Part shown: piece by piece, positions 6,976 to 12,836 of the stretch
How positions within the stretch are numbered: position 1 is the stretch's first letter
Layout: every line of letters begins with the position of its first letter
Assembly (NCBI GenBank): GCA_036940085.1
Contig: JALLBK010000990.1
Coordinates: 1 to 12,836, forward strand
Direction: 5' to 3'
Length of the DNA stretch: 12,836 bases
Source of the DNA: Discostella pseudostelligera
Taxonomy: Eukaryota > Bacillariophyta > Thalassiosirophyceae > Thalassiosirales > Thalassiosiraceae
Position numbers and translations under genes: made by a program
Notes under the pieces: model-generated
The model's database searches: none
What the model was told of the DNA's origin: nothing
Seen by the model: the letters and a program-made list of their open reading frames with translations, nothing else

Positions 6976-9963
6976 ATGAGCCACCGATTACTCGTCGCTG
7001 CTCGGTCTGCCAATGCGCGGCGGCTGATAGTGTCAGTGACGGACCATCAGCAGCCAATGGTGTCGCCGGCGGCTCTTCAAGCATTCTCATCGTATTCCCA
7101 TCTTCATGGCATTTGTCGAAACGATACAGTTGGCTGTTGCCGATTCAAATCATCAGTAATAGCAGATGCGTCACGGACGACGTCATCGTCGTCATCATCG
7201 CATTCGACCTACAAAAAAACACGGAATGTCGAATTATGGGAAGAATTGGCATCGAAAGAATTATCCAAATCGAACATGACCGTGGACTCTCTACGCACGG
7301 AACGAGTTACTCCGGTAAGCACAATTGCGTTATTCTTGTTGATATCTGGGATAAATTTGTTGATCTATTACATAGGTCTCACAGCTTTCTTTGGTCAATA
7401 TTGATTGACACTTGCAAAATTATTGTAATTAATTGTAGGAGGGCATTGCCATCCAGCCAGTCTACTACGATCTCGACGATCCGAATCCTTCCATGCCAGT
7501 GAGTTTACATTCCTCTCTCGCTTTCTCGCTGCTCATATTTATTTTATAAGCAAAAATGCAACCAAGCTCTAATTTTTCTCTCCCGACTTAACAAACAAAG
7601 GGCATCCGACCCTACGATCGAGGTCCCTACGCCACCATGTTCACCAACCGTCCATGGACTATTCGACAATATGCTGGATTTTCCACTGCCGAAGAATCTA
7701 ATAAATTCTACCGTGCCAATGTCGCCGCTGGACAGCAGGGATTATCCGTGGCATTTGATTTACCGACCCATCGAGGATATGATTCCGATCATCCACGTGT
7801 GGTGGGTGATGTTGGTATGGCTGGTGTGCCCATTGACTCAGTCGAGGATATGAAAGTATTATTTGATGGTATACCATTGGATCAGATATCGGTGTCCATG
7901 ACAATGAATGGAGCAGTATTGCCTACCATGGCCATGTATGTGCAGGCGGCGATTGAGCAGCAGGAGACGTTGGGGGACCAGTCCAAGTTTCGAGAGGGTG
8001 GTGATGGTGGTGATGAGAGTGGACAGACGAAGAAGTCGGTCTTGTCTTCGTTGAGAGGAACTATTCAAAATGATATATTGAAAGAGTACGTGTCATGTAT
8101 CTGCGCGAATTTTGCATTGCACACTCGTTCTCAATATCAATGTCTTCACACTTTCAACTTTTTGGTTTGACAGGTTCATGGTCCGTAACACGTACATCTA
8201 CCCACCCCAACCATCTATGGATCGAGTTGTCGCTGACATTATCGGCTTCACTGCCACTCACATGCCAAAATTCAATAGTGTGAGCATTAGCGGATATCAC
8301 ATCCAAGAGGCTGGAGCCGATGCTGCCCTTGAGCTCGGATTCACCATTGCCGATGGACTTGAGTACATTCGCACTGCCGTGGATAGGGCAGGATTGAATG
8401 TTGATGATATAGCTCCTCGATACAGCTTCTTCTTTGGGATTGGAATGAACTTTTACATGGAGGTGAGAGGTTTGGATTGTACACATCTAGTTGATACTAT
8501 TTGAGGTTATTCTTGAGTGCTCCTTCTCATTTGCTGTTTCGTTGCATAGATTGCCAAATTGCGAGCTGCCCGTCGTCTCTGGTCGACATTGGTAGAGAAG
8601 CACTTCCAACCAAAGGACTCCCGTTCGCTTTTACTCCGAACTCATTGCCAAACATCTGGATACTCTCTGACAGAACAGCAGCCTCTGAACAACGTCATCC
8701 GCACGACGATCGAAGCCCTTGCCGCAGTGCAGGGTGGAACTCAAAGTTTGCACACCAACAGCTACGATGAAGCCATTGGCCTCCCAACAGTTCAGACGGC
8801 TCGTGTAGCACGCAATACCCAGCTGATTCTCCAAGAGGAAACAGGGATCTGTGCAGTAGCTGATCCATGGGGAGGCTCGTACATGATGGAAAGTCTCACC
8901 GATGAGTTGGCAGAGAAGGCTACAAATATCATCAATGAAGTCGAGGCTGCCGGTGGTATGACTGCATATATCAACAGCGGTATGGCAAAGTTACGAATTG
9001 AAGAGAGCGCCACTAAGAAACAGGTAAGTTGTTGTCTCTAGAAATCACAATGTATCTATCGATGGCAAGATCTGATCTCATTCTTGGTTTTAGGGAAGAA
9101 TCGATTCAGGACAGGACGTTATTGTTGGCGTTAATAAGTATCGACTAGATGCAAATGAAGAGGAGGGAGAACGGCAGGATGTCTTACAAATAGATAATAG
9201 TGCAGTCAGGAAGAAGCAGATTGACCGTCTCAGTGAATTGAAACGCACGAGAAATAATGATGAGGTGATGGAGGCGCTGGTTGCATTAGAGGCAAGTGCC
9301 AAGTTGGCAAGTAGCACTAGCAAGGGTGACAACCCTAACAACCTCATGACCCTGTGCATAAATGCTGCGAGAGTTCGGTGCACACTTGGAGAAATATCAC
9401 AAGCTCTTGAAAATGCATGGGGACGTCACGTACCATCGTCAACAATTGTCCGAGGTGCGTATGGTGCATCATTTACCGACAAATCTCAAAACGATGAACA
9501 CGAGTCTGAGTACGAGCGAGTGTTGAACGAAGTGAAAAAGTTTGAACAAATTGAAGGTCGCAGACCGAGAATACTAGTAGCGAAGATGGGACAGGACGGT
9601 CACGATCGGGGAGCGAAGGTCATCGCAAGCGGGTTCAGTGATTTGGGTTTTGATGTTGACATCGGCCCATTATTTCAAACACCAGAGGAGGTGGCATTGC
9701 AGGCATTAGATTCAGACGTGCATGTCATTGGAATATCATCGCAAGCCGCTGGGCACAAAACTCTTCTGCCTGCACTGAAAGCAGAACTTGACCGTCGCGG
9801 AGCAACAGACATCATGATTGTCGCAGGTGGAGTGATTCCACCGCAGGACTATGACTTCCTAATGAACAAATCCAAGTCATGTAGTGCTGTATTCGGGCCG
9901 GGCACCCGCATCACTGATGCAGCACTTGAAACGCTTCATCTGATACAACGAAGAGCAGCGTAG
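6976..9963 (+). CDS. MUT: Methylmalonyl-CoA mutase, mitochondrial, B12-dependent, six exons, complete
   Basis: Exons 6976-7314, 7439-7498, 7601-8085, 8174-8462, 8550-9023 and 9094-9963 join through consensus GT-AG introns to 838 residues (human 750). The enzyme converts (R)-methylmalonyl-CoA to succinyl-CoA with adenosylcobalamin, the last step of propionyl-CoA breakdown from Val, Ile, Met, Thr and odd-chain fatty acids. The start [16 protein letters not shown] is Arg-rich and lacks acids, as in a mitochondrial presequence; Ser-rich sequence follows to about residue 82. The TIM-barrel domain has RGPYATMF and [12 protein letters not shown], with Tyr143 and Tyr157 at the positions of Tyr75 and Tyr89 in the Propionibacterium enzyme, [11 protein letters not shown] (Arg299) and [11 protein letters not shown] (His337). 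The C-terminal B12 domain has GQDGHDRG, with His719 as lower axial ligand, then [11 protein letters not shown] and [10 protein letters not shown] hydrophilic insertion lies at about 258-280. Catalytic residues are intact and both domains are in one chain. Confidence 0.97.
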
Positions 9964-10140
9964 TACTATTTCAGTTGCTCGTCATACGAAGAATCGACAA
10001 CTGAAGAGCTCCCCTATAATATGTTTTAGGTATTAAACATTTGTATTACTTGTTACGGACCATAATTCACTCTCTTGTTTTCTGGGGATGAAACAGTATG
10101 CTGATGTTTTTTCTCAACATATTTTCGAGTCACCATTAGT

Positions 10141-12836
10141 TTAACGCCGGCGTCCACCACTTCTTGTTGCACTCTTCTTCCGTGGAGCAAGGGTGGATGC
10201 AGGAGTGGTCGGGGCTGATAACGAACACAAGAAATATTGTCGAAAATGCATCGGTGAGCAAAAAGTTGATAATCAGAACGATCTAATCTCAACTCAAACG
10301 CACCTGCTCCAAAAACACTTTCCGATGAAGCTGCAAATACGTCAAGTACAATGAGTGAGAGCAGGCTGAATATAACAAATTTGTTGCGACTGTTAAGGAA
10401 GGCACTTACCGGGCGTAGATGATCCAAATAGACCCCCTGGTGCAAAGGAATGAAATGTGAGGTCGTAGACGCCGACATGATTGGCAATGTGGTGAGCATG
10501 AACAACTAAATCTTACCAGCAGGGGCGGGTGCGGGCATTCCACCAAACAAGCTTCCTCCCGTTGAAGGCGCAGGGGTCGATGATCCAAGTGCACCACCCA
10601 GAGGCGCTGGGGCAGGCGTTGCGGTGGAACCAAACAGCCCGGATGCTTCGGACAAATGTTAGATTCACGACTTTTATTCGCATTCACGACACAAAGACCT
10701 CAATTACTTACCAGGAGCCCCAAACAACCCTCCTGTCGAACTAGGAGCAGGTGCTGAAGAAGAATGAATAGTGGATGAGTGAGATATTTTCCGCTCAGAA
10801 AATAATTCTGCAAAAATAATGTAACTCACCAGGAGAGCCAAACAATCCTCCCATTGCAGGTGCCGGTGCAAGTTGGCCAAAAAGTCCTGCGTTAGAAGCT
10901 GGTGGCGCTGCAGACGGAGCCGTCGAGCCAACAGCAGCTGCCGTCGCGGCAGTCAGAGGAGACGCCGTCGCTAATTGCTCTAACATAATCCTCTGTTGCA
11001 TTTCCCTCTCCCGACTGAATTCTTCAACATCAGCTTTCAAAAAAGGATCTTGATAATAACCACCCTTGGTAGATTGACAATAACGTTGATAACGAACTTT
11101 CATCTCCTCCAAGCCCTCATGTGCACGAGCCGCCTGCGCAGCGATACGAAGGAAGTAATCATTCTGAGATCGAGCCAGTGCCACAAGTCTCGTCGATAAG
11201 GGAGCGGCATCCACCTCGAACGCAACCCCTCTTCCTGCATTCAGCATAAGCGATGCCATGACGTTAAGGTCACCTTCAGCGTTGGCAAGCAACATTGATG
11301 TGCCACCAATGGTTTGCGCTGACTCGGATTCCTCTGCAATCATGAGTCGAGTCCGAACCGCCTCCACATCTCGTTGGGCCATGGCCACGCGTTGTTCAAA
11401 ATTATTCAATAACTCCCATAAATATGGGCTGGGCATGGGTTCTATCCTATCCACACGTGCAGCCCGAATGTCCATAATTTGCTGAAGAGCAATGGCGTCA
11501 ATATTTGTCATTCCTGACAAATTCAACGACGATGCTGGTGTGCCGCCACCACTGATGGTACCCGACGCGGATGTTTGAGCGTTGATGTTTGCATAGTCAT
11601 TCAATATACCCTTAATGCTAGACAATGCTACCCCCCTTCGCGCGGCCACATTCTCAATGGGCCAAGCGCCGTGCATCTTTGCCTGTGCCACTGCCTCCCC
11701 CGCGCGCGCTTTCAGTTGTCGAGCTTCTGTCAAGTTAGTTTCTGCCGATTGCAACAATGCTTGGATTTGCGTTTGCAATGATACCATTTGTTGAGGTAGT
11801 GGCTCATTGGATGGATCGGTGTTAGTTTTCCTTACACTACTAGCCGGCGTCGATGAAACGGGACGTCGTGCAGGTGACCCAGCGGCAGCATCGGCAGGCG
11901 ACAGGTTCCCACCTTCCTCATCTCGTAGTAACGCAGGTGCCATGGTTTTGACTGATGCCAATGTTCTTCGATGCTGCATCATTAGTTGGTAGATCTGATC
12001 AATTGCTCGTTTGGCGTGTTCTGGTAGTTGAGCATACGGGGTGTTGCCTGAGAAATGTTGCTCCTGTTGCAGTTGTTGTTGCTGCTGCATTGATGGTGCT
12101 GTGCCGAACAAACCGCCTGATGCTGGTGGAAGAAAAGCAAGAGGTAGGTGTATGATTGAGAAGGGATCATAATTGAAATACTTTGGCATTTAATTGTCTC
12201 GGACGTACCTGGTGCCGGTGCAGGCGCCCCAAACAATCCACCAGTTGCTGGAGCAGGAGTAGAACCGAACAATCCTCCACCAGTTGCTGGAGCAGATGTA
12301 GAGCCGAACAATCCTCCTGTTGCTGGAGCTGAAGTTGAGCCAAATAGACCCGTGGAGGCAGGTGCTGGAGCTGAACGATGGAAAAGGTGGAAATACGTCA
12401 ATAAGAATTTTTTGACGAGGGTGAGAGTGAGAGAGATGATGCACATGTCACAGCACTCTTATCGATAGCAACCTACCAGTCGAGCCAAATAGGCCACCGC
12501 CCCCTGAACAGCAACAATGCAACAATTGAAGAACGATTAGAAGCATCTGAGGACGCGCAAGTACACATTCATCTGCATCACAGGCACCCTTACCAGCCGG
12601 TGCAGGCGCAAATAAACCTCCTTCACCAAAAGATGGAGCAGGCGTTGATCCAAAAAGACCCCCGCTGCCACCTGCTGCTGGAGTGGGAGTGGCATTGGAT
12701 GAGCCGAACAGTCCCCCCGAGATGTTGCTAGCTGCTGGTGCTTGAGAATTAGCGTGGCAATGGAAAAATGATGTGTGTGAGTCGATGATAATTATTTATC
12801 ACAGAATAAATCATTATTTTCATGTAAACCATGCAT
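10141..12836 (-). CDS. NUP58: Nup58/Nup45-type FG nucleoporin, nine exons in window, 5' end missing
   Basis: Exons on the minus strand: 12740-12594, 12503-12477, 12370-12209, 12122-10830, 10753-10712, 10645-10517, 10436-10410, 10330-10304 and 10214-10141. Introns are 66-106 nt, all GT-AG and all phase 1. At least 642 residues are encoded; the first exon or exons lie past 12836 behind an intron that fills 12741-12836. Both ends carry GLFG repeats (13 GLFG plus SLFG and VFG variants) in Ala/Pro/Ser/Thr spacers; the 1,293-nt exon encodes the helical core. Similarity to plant NUP58 includes SPYLWELLNNFEQRVA, NDYFLRIAAQAARAHEGLEE and YYQDPFLKADVEEFSRE, in family order. Nup58 joins Nup54 and Nup62 in the central channel, where FG repeats bind transport receptors. 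The protein ends in a basic tail, APRKKSATRSGGRRR. Yeast-type Nup49 is the same family; other FG Nups fit the core less well. Confidence 0.82.
10304..10436 (-). other. Two 27-nt FG microexons of the nucleoporin
   Basis: Exons 10436-10410 and 10330-10304 are each exactly 27 nt, flanked by CCAG or GCAG acceptors and GTAAGT or GTGCGT donors, and separated by a 79-nt intron. They encode GGLFGSSTP and ASSESVFGA, each with split Gly/Ala codons at the ends. A third 27-nt exon, 12503-12477, encodes GGGLFGST in the upstream FG block. Being phase-1 symmetric, each could be skipped or included without shifting the frame. Confidence 0.75.
12229..12353 (-). repeat. Tandem repeat of 36-39 nt coding for GLFG units in the nucleoporin
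   Basis: Within the 162-nt exon the segment CCAGTTGCTGGAGCAG, followed by ACCGAACAATCCTCC or close variants, recurs about every 36 to 39 nt. It encodes three successive units of the form ATGGLFGSTSAP, with small changes such as ATGGGLFGSTPAP. The high DNA identity points to recent in-frame expansion by slippage or unequal exchange. Confidence 0.8.

Noticed and set aside
10053..10505. 150-codon minus-strand frame across the nucleoporin 3' end
   Set aside because: It reads through introns and splits exons whose phase-1 junctions give consistent FG sequence; the peptide is intron translation.
12830..12836. Possible first exon ATGCATG of the nucleoporin at the right edge
   Set aside because: The following GTTTAC is a poor donor and seven bases cannot be assessed; the true 5' exon is most likely outside the window.

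Overview
This is a eukaryotic nuclear window. It holds five protein genes of deep eukaryotic families, most broken by short GT-AG introns of about 66 to 124 nt, with no operons, tRNA, rRNA, transposon or CRISPR array. The compact layout, the plant-like nucleoporin, an animal-type mitochondrial methylmalonyl-CoA mutase and the Ser/Asn/Asp-rich insertions together suggest a microalga, most likely a stramenopile such as a diatom. The lineage is inferred from gene content and style only; no marker gene proves it.

Layout from left to right: (1) an UNC93-like membrane protein on the minus strand, three exons, 32-1665. (2) A 734-bp divergent spacer with a (TCG)n tract and short direct repeats. (3) EED, the WD40 subunit of Polycomb repressive complex 2, plus strand, two exons, 2400-4154. 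(4) A convergent 205-bp gap with nothing recognisable. (5) An intronless FLVCR-like major facilitator, minus strand, 4360-6496. It is broken by what looks like an assembly seam: a 72-bp exact direct repeat with a single N between the copies at 4665. (6) A 479-bp divergent spacer with a cluster of GGCGGGA motifs. (7) Adenosylcobalamin-dependent methylmalonyl-CoA mutase, plus strand, six exons, 6976-9963, complete. (8) A convergent 177-bp gap. (9) A Nup58-type FG nucleoporin, minus strand, 10141 to beyond the right edge. Nine exons lie in the window and every intron is in phase 1.

The genes do not form one pathway. They cover chromatin silencing (EED), nuclear transport (Nup58), mitochondrial propionate and branched-chain catabolism (MUT) and membrane transport (UNC93-like, FLVCR-like). 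Two divergent pairs share upstream regions: UNC93-like/EED and FLVCR-like/MUT. I see no new defence or mobile system. The most notable signals are the phase-1 modular exon structure of the nucleoporin with its 27-nt microexons, the assembly seam that breaks the transporter, the large insertion in an otherwise cage-intact EED, and the GGCGGGAA cluster in the FLVCR-like/MUT spacer.
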